From a virus: DNA of 63,662 nucleotides. Shown here one piece after another: positions 10,401 through 17,663 of this stretch. The position numbers were made by a program, and so were the translations under genes. Below the pieces are notes generated by a model. That model searched no databases and was not told the DNA's origin. It worked only from the letters and a program-made list of their open reading frames with translations. The DNA lies in IMG/VR virus record IMGVR_UViG_3300032799_000186, positions 1 through 63,662 of that record; one strand, written 5' to 3'. Position 1 is the stretch's first letter, and the number at the start of each line of letters is the position of its first letter.

Positions 10401-11398
10401 TTGCGGCGTTTCGGGCTGATGGCAATGCCATTCTTTCGCACAACCACCCCACCAGCATGAGTTTCAGCGCAGAAGATATACACCTCATGGTAGCTTCCAA
10501 TCTGAAGGAAATTCGAGCCGTGGGGAAGAACGGGACGGTGTATTCCGCAACTCGGCCAAAGGGTGGTTGGAAGCAAGTACACGTGGATGAAATGGCTGTG
10601 ATTGCCAAGACAGTTTTGGAAACGGCTACCGATCTTGCCACCAGGGAGATGGATGCTATAATTTATGCTGCGGGTGGGATTCCTGGTACCGAAAATGCCA
10701 AGGGATATACTTACGAGGTGTGGCATGGAATCATCCTCGGATCACAAGAAAAAGCCCTCAAAGTCCTCTTCGACTCGTATGGTGTCGGATTCCGGAAAGA
10801 TAAAATTGTCCCCGGAGCTGCAAAAGATCGTGGACGAGGGGATAGACCTGGATCGGGAGAGCCCCGAGCCGAAGTACGGCAAGAGTTCCAGAAACCAGAA
10901 CAGCTCCAGCTCCTAGACGCGGCCGAGCGGGCCTACCGGCAGTTCAAGCAGAAGCAGCGCGGAGGTCAGGTAACGAAGTCCGATGAGCCGGGGATTGCTG
11001 CCATCGTGGCGGCCGGTAACAGCATGGCCGGTGCTCGCAACCCAGGGCGGGGGACTGCCCCCAACTTCCTGTTCAACGCCCCCATCCGGGGGCCAGCCCG
11101 GACTGACCCCCGGGTGTTCAAGGAGATGGTCGAGGACGAAAAGCGGGAAGAGGACATGGAGAATGCTAGGCGCCGCCGGCGTCGGGACCGACGGATCTAC
11201 AACGTGACCAAGCCGATCCCGGATCATGTTTTTGTTCTCCAGGCCCCGCTGGAGTGGCGGTCTTACGAGAAGATCCGGGATGGGAAGCACCTGGAGCGCC
11301 AGGCCAAGATAAAGAAGTTCGAGCGGGATAACACTGGCTTGCTGAATGAGGACCATGTGTTCATCCGCAAGTCCGAGAATGACCCGGAGGACCGATGA
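7451..11398 (+). CDS. MuF-type minor head polyvalent protein (MuF / pyrophosphatase-like / DUF3293-like / JAB)
   Basis: This 1315-aa protein begins with a MuF/SPP1 gp7-type head morphogenesis domain (about 130-285), marked by CEHC and HPHCQCQL. Next is an inorganic-pyrophosphatase-like domain (about 310-450, with DGDGLDVYLG). A DUF3293-like region follows (about 515-650, with KNPNSPED and later FNQDTILYSAGG), then an unassigned region containing IIYRTGSGPKG. A JAB/JAMM metallopeptidase-like domain has H997, H999, S1006 and D1009 (SHNHP...SAED). Two GP[FY]IGPRGGK modules follow LEKA and MDKA. MuF proteins sit on the portal or inside the head, so the appended domains are plausibly delivered effectors. 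Domain calls are from motifs; ejection is inferred. Confidence 0.85.
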   Translation: MLLTPEQLQEIRRIIQDYHSAFVVNVVGPTAVAPEILARLKAKGLVDIRIQSIQDAYIYGQLLAHLDNPAIARMTYTQFRDFIKRNPIPMTLVEKQAVKMAEASAGQYCAGLGNRVDMATGATLIEADAALRNQLKDVIRTETAEAISRRESVQKLASNLGHATGDWSRDWRRIANTEVQQAMQTGLADRYREDYGTSVRVAKVPMPDACEHCKRLFLGPDGKPRIWRLADLQAFGTNVGRKTRDWVPTVGTVHPHCQCQLIRVPKGFGFDALGRMVPGGKLGVEADADDFMRSLQLEDEFHKSVSSNDLVNFQGITVHVENRAGELRHWESATGERGITHMLCAYGEVVGTNGADGDGLDVYLGPDPKANTVFVVHQQNPETGVYDEEKAMLGFPSEEFALQVYRAHFNKPGFDVAVSPMGVEQFKVWADATIAAKGEGKSETIRLVIPLEKAQAGPFIGPRGGKWADPEMTIHWEDRPEKPEAQAQEEPSAAPSAKQQIPEHLAKRLARRQPGHGEKIALNKEELGLVLATGKYALVSAGKNPNSPEDAKLTPADFAKRTEQLRQQLVTDGFAYSDVVGHYGEMENSFLVMIHDADREHVRKLGELFNQDTILYSAGGKHEYHFTTGQKKGQYVKGEGHQTFEVAPSDYYTEFTHPDGSITKFLLNLDFDHVFQSEVAKEIAPEVPVQPVPPKSVGRESRDRPAPEWGPGRGVWHAERYSFGESPDAKPLDTISVADLPKDWLDQNAYDMRDAVQAKFGKLEAPPGYQIIYRTGSGPKGLANRNAGNLEAVVDFVRHYEDRGIEYGNKITAYAVRMPEEFADYEKRKGAYLKEGMDKAMPQAGPYIGPRGGKWANPELTISWKEHKARQHATAALAGGSFNQGHWQPRPASEWEDEEAKLRAKLTEARTSGLPRWMELSTPYYRPDWPLSGPVQPEMDLKVAEVAIGAETLEHAVAFDGQGRQLFRATSDQRGYVRFNEKQIAAFRADGNAILSHNHPTSMSFSAEDIHLMVASNLKEIRAVGKNGTVYSATRPKGGWKQVHVDEMAVIAKTVLETATDLATREMDAIIYAAGGIPGTENAKGYTYEVWHGIILGSQEKALKVLFDSYGVGFRKDKIVPGAAKDRGRGDRPGSGEPRAEVRQEFQKPEQLQLLDAAERAYRQFKQKQRGGQVTKSDEPGIAAIVAAGNSMAGARNPGRGTAPNFLFNAPIRGPARTDPRVFKEMVEDEKREEDMENARRRRRRDRRIYNVTKPIPDHVFVLQAPLEWRSYEKIRDGKHLERQAKIKKFERDNTGLLNEDHVFIRKSENDPEDR
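8813..8878 (+). repeat. GPFIGP module copy 3 (protein-level repeat)
   Basis: Encodes QAGPFIGPRGGKWADPEM followed by TIHW, immediately after LEKA. It lies between the pyrophosphatase-like and DUF3293-like domains. Confidence 0.85.
9977..10042 (+). repeat. GPYIGP module copy 4 (protein-level repeat)
   Basis: Encodes QAGPYIGPRGGKWANPEL followed by TISW, just after MDKA. It lies before the JAB-like domain. Confidence 0.85.
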
Positions 11399-11856
11399 AG
11401 CAACTCACCTTTGTCATTCCCATGGAAGCTCCAGAAATTGAGCACCCCCAGGGATCGATGATCCAGGCTACCCCGGGCAGCGTGGACGCGGCCAAGATCG
11501 CCAAGATGGAACTTCCCCGGGGGGTGCCCCGGAGCCGGTTGACCGTGTGGCTGGTGGACGGAAAGCTGATTCGGGATTCTCTGGACACCGACTTCATCGG
11601 CGGAGGGCATTTCTTTCGGTACCAGTGGATCCCCGAAGGAGAGATTTGGCTGGAGAATGACACCCCCACCAACGACGTGAAGTTTTTCCTGCTCCACGAA
11701 TTGTGTGAACGGGCCTTGATGGTGGACGGTATGGAGTACGACGAAGCCCATTCCCACGCGGCTGAGAAGGAAGCCCTTTGCCGGAAGAGTCCAGAAACTC
11801 TGGATGAGTCCATTTCCCGGGCCATCGTGAAAAATATCAAGGCGGAGCGGAAATAA
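11395..11856 (+). CDS. Zincin-like putative metallopeptidase
   Basis: The 153-aa protein overlaps the MuF stop by ATGA. It has H101-E102-L-C-E105 and then H119-S-H121 with AAEKE. This spacing looks like the zinc-binding helix pair of small phage zincin-like proteins found near head genes. If active it would be a zinc protease, but no target is visible. The first Glu of HExxH is kept while the fifth position is Glu rather than His, so it may instead be an inactive or divergent zinc-binding fold. It may act on or travel with the upstream polyvalent proteins (inference). Confidence 0.6.
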   Translation: MKQLTFVIPMEAPEIEHPQGSMIQATPGSVDAAKIAKMELPRGVPRSRLTVWLVDGKLIRDSLDTDFIGGGHFFRYQWIPEGEIWLENDTPTNDVKFFLLHELCERALMVDGMEYDEAHSHAAEKEALCRKSPETLDESISRAIVKNIKAERK

Positions 11857-11858
11857 GC

Positions 11859-12125
11859 ATGCGCTGCCCGCACTGCAAGAACAAGCTGATCCAGCGCCAG
11901 GGGGACACTATTCGGATTCGAGCCCGAACGGTTGAAGGCCCTTTGCTCATAAAATCCGATGGGTTTCATGGCCAGTGCTTCTGGTGCAAGGCAGATGTCG
12001 TGATTCCCATGTCTCTCGGGGTGGACGTGCCGGCCGAGCGGTTTTTTCTGGGAACCCCTCCGAGTCCAGAAAAGGACTTGACGCCAATTCCAGAATCAAG
12101 TACGTTCCAGAAAGACAGCAAGTAG
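11859..12125 (+). CDS. Small zinc-ribbon protein
   Basis: The 88-aa protein starts with CPHC and has a second pair, CFWC, about 35 residues later. This is a compact four-cysteine zinc ribbon like that of Mu Com-type and other phage zinc-finger proteins. The C-terminal third is Pro/Ser-rich and probably disordered. It follows the zincin-like gene after 2 bases and ends just before a terminator, so it is the last gene of the first transcription unit. A regulatory nucleic-acid-binding role is possible but unproven. Confidence 0.65.
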   Translation: MRCPHCKNKLIQRQGDTIRIRARTVEGPLLIKSDGFHGQCFWCKADVVIPMSLGVDVPAERFFLGTPPSPEKDLTPIPESSTFQKDSK

Positions 12126-12157
12126 AGCCCGTTTGGACTGAGTGCCAGTCCGGTTGG

Positions 12158-12199
12158 GGCAGCGTGGAAGGGAAACTTCCGGCTGCCTCTTTTGTTTTT
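12158..12199 (+). terminator. Rho-independent terminator after the polyvalent unit
   Basis: The stem pairs GGCAGC (12158-12163) with GCTGCC and GGAAG with CTTCC around a GGAAA loop. The T-rich tract TCTTTTGTTTTT follows at 12188-12199. It separates the polyvalent unit from the head genes. Confidence 0.75.
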
Positions 12200-12210
12200 C
12201 TGGAGTACAG

Positions 12211-13083
12211 ATGGCCCCACGGATTCCGTTCAACTTCCAATTCGGCGTTGACGTGTTCCACAAGGCCGGAGCCCCCGATGGCAAGCGGAAGCGCATCGGG
12301 GGGATCGTGTCCACGGAGACCCCCGACAAGCAGGGCGAGATTGTGCTCCAGTCCGGACTGGACTTCGGGGAGTTCATGTCTGGCGGCTGGTTCAACGACA
12401 ACCACTCCAAAGAGACCACGGACATCGTGGGATACCCTGAGCAAGTCCAGAAATTCCAGCGGGGGGAGACCCTTCCCAGCGGTAAGAAGGCGGCCTGGAA
12501 TGGCACTTGGGTCGAGGGGTACTTGCTGGACACCGAGAAGGGCCGGCGGATGTGGGAGCTGGGGGTGGCACTCCAGAAAACGAATCGGCGGCTTGGGTTT
12601 TCGGTCGAGGGCAAGGTGGAGCGTCGGGCGGGGCCGCGCACCGTGTTCCTGAAGGATCCCCAGACCGGGCAGGGCCAGTGGGTTGGCCGCGAGATCGTGC
12701 GGGCGGCCGTCCGAAACGTGGCCGTGACCAATGCCCCGGTCCAGGCGGATTCCAAGCTGGAGATTCTGGCGAAAAGCATGATGGCCATGGAACGGCAAGG
12801 GCAAGAGGAAGATGAACGCCTGGACAAGACCCTTGCAATGGGGACGGCAACCCCTGGGCAGAAGCCGGTTGGCCCCCAGACGGGCCGTGGTGCCGGGAAG
12901 GTGCTCACCAGGCAGCACCTGGAGGAGGAAGAGCGCGATCTACTGAAGCCAACCGTGAAAAAGTCCCTGACCGATGCCGAGGCGATTCGGTATGTCCAAG
13001 CCCGGGTTTCTGGAATTAGCTGGGAGGACGCGGGACGGATTGTTCGCCTCACCCGGATTTTGAAACAGCAAAACCGCTTGTAA
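12211..13083 (+). CDS. Prohead maturation protease
   Basis: The 290-aa product fits the S78/HK97-type caudovirus prohead serine protease family. H65 sits in DNHSKETTDIVG and S131 in RRLGFSVEG, the expected catalytic His and Ser contexts. The strand motif VAVTNAPVQ follows near 170. The gene precedes the scaffold and capsid genes, the usual order. The ATG at 12211 is chosen because GGAG lies 7 bases upstream and an earlier in-frame start would lie in the terminator. The C-terminal tail carries LAKS and VKKS, the same tetrapeptide class that is enriched in its likely substrates, which would fit self-cleavage (inference). Confidence 0.85.
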   Translation: MAPRIPFNFQFGVDVFHKAGAPDGKRKRIGGIVSTETPDKQGEIVLQSGLDFGEFMSGGWFNDNHSKETTDIVGYPEQVQKFQRGETLPSGKKAAWNGTWVEGYLLDTEKGRRMWELGVALQKTNRRLGFSVEGKVERRAGPRTVFLKDPQTGQGQWVGREIVRAAVRNVAVTNAPVQADSKLEILAKSMMAMERQGQEEDERLDKTLAMGTATPGQKPVGPQTGRGAGKVLTRQHLEEEERDLLKPTVKKSLTDAEAIRYVQARVSGISWEDAGRIVRLTRILKQQNRL

Positions 13084-13097
13084 AAAGGAGAAGGAAA

Positions 13098-14177
13098 ATG
13101 AGCCGAAGAATGCAGAAGGCGGATCCCCCCGCCCTGGCGGATGAGAACGAGGGATCCAACGTGAAGCCGGGCAAGGCGCCCATCGACAACGAAGAGGCCA
13201 CCGAGGGCATCAGCGAAGAGACCGGTGAGCCCCCCGACTCCGAGAAATCGGAGGACCCTGCCAGTGACTCCGATCACATCTCCCACCCCCGTCCCGAGGA
13301 AGGGGAGGGCGAGCAGCGCGGTGGCCCCGGCATGGGCAAGTCCGACGACAACGACGAGGACGATTGGGGTGGCGACGAGGAAGAAGAGGACGATGCCGAG
13401 AAGGCCGAGAACACCGAAGAGGAAGAGGGCGCCTTGACCTCCGAGGCCAAGAAGGAGCGCAACGACGAGAGCATCAAGAGCCTGACCGCCGGCGACCTCA
13501 GCAAGAGCCTGGCCCGCCTCAAGCGGTACGCGGATCGCGGCGGGAGCCAGAGCCGGAAGGATGGCCTGCTCCAGAAGGCCCAGAAGGGCCACGACCTCAG
13601 CAAGTCCGAGAGGGCCGAGCTGTTCGACCTGTTGGGCAGCAAACCCCAGGGCAAGCCTCCCTTGGCCAAGTCGGTCACCCGGGGCCTTCGGAACAACGAC
13701 GGCCTTCAGAAGGCCCTCGACGTGTCAGAGTACCTGGCCGAGCAGCACAACGAGCTGACCAAGAGCCTGGGGGTCCTGTCCACCCACATCGAGCGGTCGG
13801 ACGGTCGGCAGCACGAGTTCAACCTGGTGCTGGCCAAGGCCCTGGCCGATGTGGGCAACCTCGTGACGGCCATGGCCGAGCAGATGGACGCCTTTGGCAG
13901 CCAGGCGGTTCGCGCCCCCAAGAGCAGGGGCTTGTCGGGGTCGGCGGCGCTCCAGAAGAGCATGGCCGGCAACGAGTCCCAGGGCGATGTCCTGTCCAAG
14001 TCCCAGGTGATGGACACCCTGGAGAGCATCCTGGTAGACAACATCCAGAAGGGCGGCACGGGCATCCTGAACGGCGAGGACATCAGCACGGCGATCACCA
14101 AGTACGAGAGCTTCAACCAGATCAGCCCGGTCATGCACCAGGCGGTGATGCAGCACGTGAAGGGCAAGGCGGCTTAG
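13098..14177 (+). CDS. Acidic scaffold-like head protein
   Basis: The 359-aa protein has an extremely acidic N-terminal third with Glu/Asp runs, followed by helical Lys/Ala/Leu-rich sequence. It sits between protease and capsid genes, the classic scaffold position, and has a strong AAGGAGAAGG ribosome site. It carries at least nine tetrapeptides of the form L-x-K-[A/S] (LSKS, LQKA, LSKS, LAKS, LQKA, LTKS, LAKA, LQKS, LSKS). By composition fewer than one would be expected. These are candidate cut sites for the upstream protease, consistent with a scaffold destroyed during maturation. No sequence family is recognised; the role is from position and composition. Confidence 0.7.
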   Translation: MSRRMQKADPPALADENEGSNVKPGKAPIDNEEATEGISEETGEPPDSEKSEDPASDSDHISHPRPEEGEGEQRGGPGMGKSDDNDEDDWGGDEEEEDDAEKAENTEEEEGALTSEAKKERNDESIKSLTAGDLSKSLARLKRYADRGGSQSRKDGLLQKAQKGHDLSKSERAELFDLLGSKPQGKPPLAKSVTRGLRNNDGLQKALDVSEYLAEQHNELTKSLGVLSTHIERSDGRQHEFNLVLAKALADVGNLVTAMAEQMDAFGSQAVRAPKSRGLSGSAALQKSMAGNESQGDVLSKSQVMDTLESILVDNIQKGGTGILNGEDISTAITKYESFNQISPVMHQAVMQHVKGKAA

Positions 14178-14256
14178 GGACGAAGGAGCCAGGCAAGAGG
14201 CGCTTGCGAACGGGCACAACAAACAAAAGCCCTGACGGGCTGCAAGGAGATTGAAA

Positions 14257-15699
14257 ATGAACGGTAACATGGTGTCTTGGCAGGACTACGAAGGGATCGA
14301 CGGATTCGGATCCGCGACCCAGAGTGACGTGGACGACTTGAACAAGGCCCTGAAGGCCGGTCAGTCCATCAACCCCCCGGGCGGGACGGCGGTCGCCGGC
14401 GACGGCTTCGCGTTGCGCGTCGAGTCGCTGGAGAGAACCCTGAAGAACCTGACCTTCCGGATGGAGCACATCAAGCTGTGGAAGGCCATCAGCAAGTTGG
14501 CCGCCTACAACACCGTGGAAGAACACAACATTCTGTCCTCGTATGGTCAGAATGCGGACGCGGGCTGGATCGATGAGGGCGACTTGCCGAGCGAGGATGA
14601 CTCGACCTACGAGCGGAAGTTCGCCGTGGTCAAGTACATCGGCACCGTCCGTCGGGTGACTCACGTGATGAGCCTGGTTCGCCCGGCCCACCAGAACGTG
14701 ATCGCGCAGGAAACTGTCAATGGAACCATGCACTTACTCCGTGTCCTGGAGAAGTCCCTGTTCAAGGCGCGGAGCGACCTGTCCGCCCTCCAGTTCGACG
14801 GGATCGAGAAGCTGTTGCTGGACAGCGCCCCGGCCGTCAACATCATCGACATGCGCGGCCGTCCCCTCAGCGAGGACGTGCTGACCGACGGCGCCCTGGT
14901 CATCTCGGACGCCCCGAACTACGGCCAGGCGACCGACCTGTTCGTGAACCCCCGCGTCAAGGCCGACCTGGTGAAGGCGTTCTTCCCCAAGGAGCGGTAC
15001 GACCTGTTCAACAAGAAAACCGACGGGCTCGTGGGCCTGGACATCGCGGGCTTCACCTCGCCGGCGGGCGACGTGCGCTTCCAGAGCGACGTGTTCATCG
15101 ACGACGGCGGCGGCGTGCCGGCGGCGGCGGTGGGCGATGTCACCAAGATCCCCGCCACCCCGAACCAGAGCACCCCGGCCACCTCCCCCGGGCCGGAAGC
15201 CCTGAGCTTGTTCGGTGCCGACGATGCCGGTGACTACTACTACCGGGTGGTCGCCTGCAATCGGTTCGGCAAGTCCGCCCCCAAGAGCATCGAAGTGGGC
15301 GTTGTCAACGTGTCGGCGCTCGACAAGGTGATTTTCGGCATGACCCCGGCCACCGCCGTGACGGTGAGCTGGTACGAGGTCTACCGGACCAAGAAGAACG
15401 CCGCCGCCGCGACCGCCCGGCTCATCCTCCGCGTGCCGAACGCGGGCGGGGCTGGGGAGCAGCTCATCAACGACTACAACAACTGGTTGCCCGGTTGCAC
15501 CACCGCGTACCTGCTCCAGCAGAACGCGGAGGCGGTGAGCTTCAAGCAGCTCGCCCCGATGGTCAAGATCCCGTTGGCCACCGTGGACTCCAGCATTCGC
15601 TGGATGCAGTTGATCTACGGCGTCCCGGTCATCTACGCCTACGGGCGTCACGTCCTCTACACGAACGTGGGCCGGGCCGAAGGAAGCGTGGGCGTCTAG
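14257..15699 (+). CDS. Major capsid protein (HK97-fold) with Ig/FN3-like insert
   Basis: The 480-aa protein lies downstream of protease and scaffold. Near its N-terminus, DLNKALKAG is followed by GFALRVESLERTL, a pattern I associate with large-phage capsid proteins. The ATG at 14257 is chosen because AGGAGA ends 6 bases before it. Residues about 310-410 look like an inserted immunoglobulin/fibronectin-like domain (DYYYRVVACNRFGKSAP, VSWYEVYRTK), perhaps surface-displayed. LNKA near residue 30 could be a maturation cut site. Codon use is strongly GC-biased, as expected for a highly expressed gene. Confidence 0.85.
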   Translation: MNGNMVSWQDYEGIDGFGSATQSDVDDLNKALKAGQSINPPGGTAVAGDGFALRVESLERTLKNLTFRMEHIKLWKAISKLAAYNTVEEHNILSSYGQNADAGWIDEGDLPSEDDSTYERKFAVVKYIGTVRRVTHVMSLVRPAHQNVIAQETVNGTMHLLRVLEKSLFKARSDLSALQFDGIEKLLLDSAPAVNIIDMRGRPLSEDVLTDGALVISDAPNYGQATDLFVNPRVKADLVKAFFPKERYDLFNKKTDGLVGLDIAGFTSPAGDVRFQSDVFIDDGGGVPAAAVGDVTKIPATPNQSTPATSPGPEALSLFGADDAGDYYYRVVACNRFGKSAPKSIEVGVVNVSALDKVIFGMTPATAVTVSWYEVYRTKKNAAAATARLILRVPNAGGAGEQLINDYNNWLPGCTTAYLLQQNAEAVSFKQLAPMVKIPLATVDSSIRWMQLIYGVPVIYAYGRHVLYTNVGRAEGSVGV

Positions 15700-15702
15700 C
15701 GG

Positions 15703-15733
15703 TTGACGCATGCGCCGCATTGTGATCTAGTAT
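15703..15733 (+). promoter_or_regulatory. Possible sigma70-like promoter after the capsid gene
   Basis: TTGACG (15703-15708) and TAGTAT (15728-15733) are separated by 19 bases. The spacing is long and the -10 is imperfect, so this is a weak call. A transcript from here would begin with the hairpin at 15741. Confidence 0.3.
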
Positions 15734-15740
15734 TCTGGAA

Positions 15741-15780
15741 GGGTGGCAGGCCCCTCTCGGCCTGCCACCCCTTCCCTTTA
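15741..15780 (+). terminator. Terminator-like hairpin after the capsid gene
   Basis: GGGTGGCAGGC (15741-15751) pairs perfectly with GCCTGCCACCC (15760-15770) and is followed by CTTCCCTTTA. The stem is strong but the T tract is interrupted. It may limit read-through from the capsid gene, or stabilise an mRNA end. Confidence 0.6.
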
Positions 15781-15808
15781 CCGAGTCGAGAGGAGAGCGA
15801 GGACTGTC

Positions 15809-16264
15809 ATGCCTGTGGACGTTCAGAACATGCTGGCTCACATGAAAAACGAGTCGGTCAGCATCGACGGGCGGGTTTACAAGCTGGATGGCGAAGGCAT
15901 CATTCGGAAAATGCCCGAGACGGATGCCAAGCAACTGGTGGAGCGGAACAGTAGCCCTTGGCGCTACCTCACCGAGCGGAAGCCGGTGACTGCTTCGCTC
16001 TCCGATGCCCCAGTCCTACCCCCGCCCCCTCCCCCCAGTGTCACCCCGCCCCCTCCCCCGTTCTCCGAAGAACCGGCTGTGAAGGCCAAGGTCGAGGCTG
16101 GGGTCGAGCGGATTCCGGAGTCTGGCGAGGATTGGCCGGACCCCGTTGCGACCATGAGCCTGGGCTACCTGAGCAAGATGGCCGAGGCATACGGAGTGAA
16201 GTTTGACAAGAAAACGTCGAAGGTCATCTTGATCAAGAAGATCCTGGTGGCCATGTACGACTGA
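15809..16264 (+). CDS. Small head-region protein with a proline-rich linker and HeH/SAP-like C-terminus
   Basis: The 151-aa product is read from the ATG at 15809, placed after the extended ribosome site GAGGAGAGCGAGG. An N-terminal segment (about 1-60) is followed by a linker with runs of five to six prolines. The C-terminal 35 residues (MSLGYLSKMAEAYGVKFD, then KKILVAMYD) resemble a helix-extended-loop-helix (SAP/LEM-like) fold, often DNA-binding. Its place right after the capsid gene suggests a head-completion role. The fold assignment is tentative. Confidence 0.65.
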   Translation: MPVDVQNMLAHMKNESVSIDGRVYKLDGEGIIRKMPETDAKQLVERNSSPWRYLTERKPVTASLSDAPVLPPPPPPSVTPPPPPFSEEPAVKAKVEAGVERIPESGEDWPDPVATMSLGYLSKMAEAYGVKFDKKTSKVILIKKILVAMYD

Positions 16265-16277
16265 AAAGGAGCAAGCG

Positions 16278-16637
16278 ATGCAAGCTAAATCCAATTTCCC
16301 GAAGGATGCCCACCGACACATGCCGTTTTTAGCGGACCAGGGCATCCCGAACATGGCGGGCGCCTTCAAGCAGGGCGTGTCCATCCAGCATCTTTGCACC
16401 ACCATGCCCAATGGTGGGGTCATCGTGTTCTCGGCCAATGGGCTGGGCGACATGGAGAACGGCAACTACGCCATCATCATCCAGAACCACAGCGACGCGG
16501 CGGACGAAGCCACCGTGGCCAGGGTCGCCCGGTTGACCACCCAGTTCACCATCGTGGGTCCGGACAATGGCGATGAGCTGGACATCGTGGTGATTGGTCA
16601 GCTCAAGGGCCAGCTCAAGACGGCTCTGTCCGCGTAG
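16278..16637 (+). CDS. Hypothetical head-region protein (119 aa)
   Basis: I do not recognise a family. The N-terminal half has a hydrophilic start; the rest is beta-rich and hydrophobic-alternating (GGVIVFSANG, YAIIIQNH, ELDIVVIGQLKG), typical of small capsid decoration or head-completion proteins. AAGGAG supports the ATG, 14 bases after the previous stop. Decoration is the best guess from its place after the capsid gene. Confidence 0.65.
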   Translation: MQAKSNFPKDAHRHMPFLADQGIPNMAGAFKQGVSIQHLCTTMPNGGVIVFSANGLGDMENGNYAIIIQNHSDAADEATVARVARLTTQFTIVGPDNGDELDIVVIGQLKGQLKTALSA

Positions 16638-16704
16638 GACTTTGGAGTTCGAAAACCCATTGAGTCGGTAGGTGCTTTGCACCCACCGCACGAAGGATTC
16701 CGCC

Positions 16705-17316
16705 ATGGAAAATACCGTTAGCGACGTGGAAAAAGCCAGATTGCCTGGCGCGACAGAGAACGAATTGATCATGTTGTTGGGGACCGCTGCTTTCCCGATG
16801 GTCCTGGGCCAGCCCGTGATCGCAGACGTGGATCGCATCGTGACCACGGTGGACTGGACCGTTGTGGCTCTGACCATCGCGGCCCAGCCGGACTGCCCGC
16901 GCAACATCACCGCCACCCTGACCGACGCCGACAATTCGGTCACCGGTTTGCTCACCATCACCGGCGAAGATGCCCAAGGGCGTACCGTGGTCGAGACCAT
17001 GGCGCCGAATGGCGCCGGTGGGGGCAAGACCTTGGTGGGGACCAAAATCTTCGCCAAGGTGGTCAGCGCAGTCATCACCCTCGCCACCGGGGCCACGACC
17101 GACGACGAAGTGGTCATCGGTGTGGGCGACGTGATCGGGATCCCCATCGACCTGAGCTGGACGGTTTCGGTGACTCACACGTACCTGGGTGGTACCCGGA
17201 TCGCGTCCCCGACGTTGACCGCCGGGGTCTCCACCTCGGGCGTGAACGTGTCGGCAAGCACCTACAACGGAACGAAGGTGCTGCTCGTGTTCGTGAAGCC
17301 GACGAAGCGGGCGTAG
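16705..17316 (+). CDS. Beta-rich head decoration-like protein
   Basis: The 203-aa protein is rich in Thr, Val and Gly and almost certainly beta-sandwich. Its central segment (TVVETMAPNGAG, TLVGTKIFAKVVS, then VVIGVGDVIG) matches a repeated beta module also found twice in the tail sheath at 31004. The ATG at 16705 follows AAGGA by 7 bases. A short GGTGC/GCACC hairpin sits in the 67-base gap upstream. Such modules occur in phage surface proteins. Decoration or structural reinforcement is inferred. Confidence 0.65.
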   Translation: MENTVSDVEKARLPGATENELIMLLGTAAFPMVLGQPVIADVDRIVTTVDWTVVALTIAAQPDCPRNITATLTDADNSVTGLLTITGEDAQGRTVVETMAPNGAGGGKTLVGTKIFAKVVSAVITLATGATTDDEVVIGVGDVIGIPIDLSWTVSVTHTYLGGTRIASPTLTAGVSTSGVNVSASTYNGTKVLLVFVKPTKRA

Positions 17317-17335
17317 CACCCAGAGGGAGGACTTC

Positions 17336-17641
17336 ATGTCCGTTATGACCGTTCGCGGAGGTGTGCCGAGCGTCTTTCGCGACACCATCTCCATCACCGG
17401 GCGCGATCACAGCTTTCCCATGGCCATGTTTCTCATCATCCGGGTCATAACCAACCCCTGCAAGCTGTACTTCAAGCAAGCTGATTTCGACGCGGATCAG
17501 AACTACGTTCTGGTACCGGTGGCAGCCGCTACCACTCCCAACGGAGAGTGGGCCGGCCCGGTCGAGGTGGACAAGGTGTGGCTGAAGGGGTCCGGCGGAA
17601 ATTCTGCGGTTGAGCTTGTGACCTTCCAGCGCCGGGGATAA
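17336..17641 (+). CDS. Hypothetical small structural protein (101 aa)
   Basis: No family is recognised. The sequence alternates hydrophobic and polar residues (MAMFLIIRVITN, NYVLVPVAAAT) and is probably a small beta protein. GGGAGG lies 6 bases upstream of the ATG. It sits between decoration-like genes, suggesting a minor head or head-fibre base protein. Confidence 0.6.
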   Translation: MSVMTVRGGVPSVFRDTISITGRDHSFPMAMFLIIRVITNPCKLYFKQADFDADQNYVLVPVAAATTPNGEWAGPVEVDKVWLKGSGGNSAVELVTFQRRG

Positions 17642-17663
17642 CCTGGAGGTTGGGAGGTGACCG

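Noticed and set aside
14228-14250. AGCCC-TGAC-GGGCT stem-loop before the capsid gene as a terminator
   Set aside because: The stem is only 5 bp with no T tract; it may at most affect mRNA stability.
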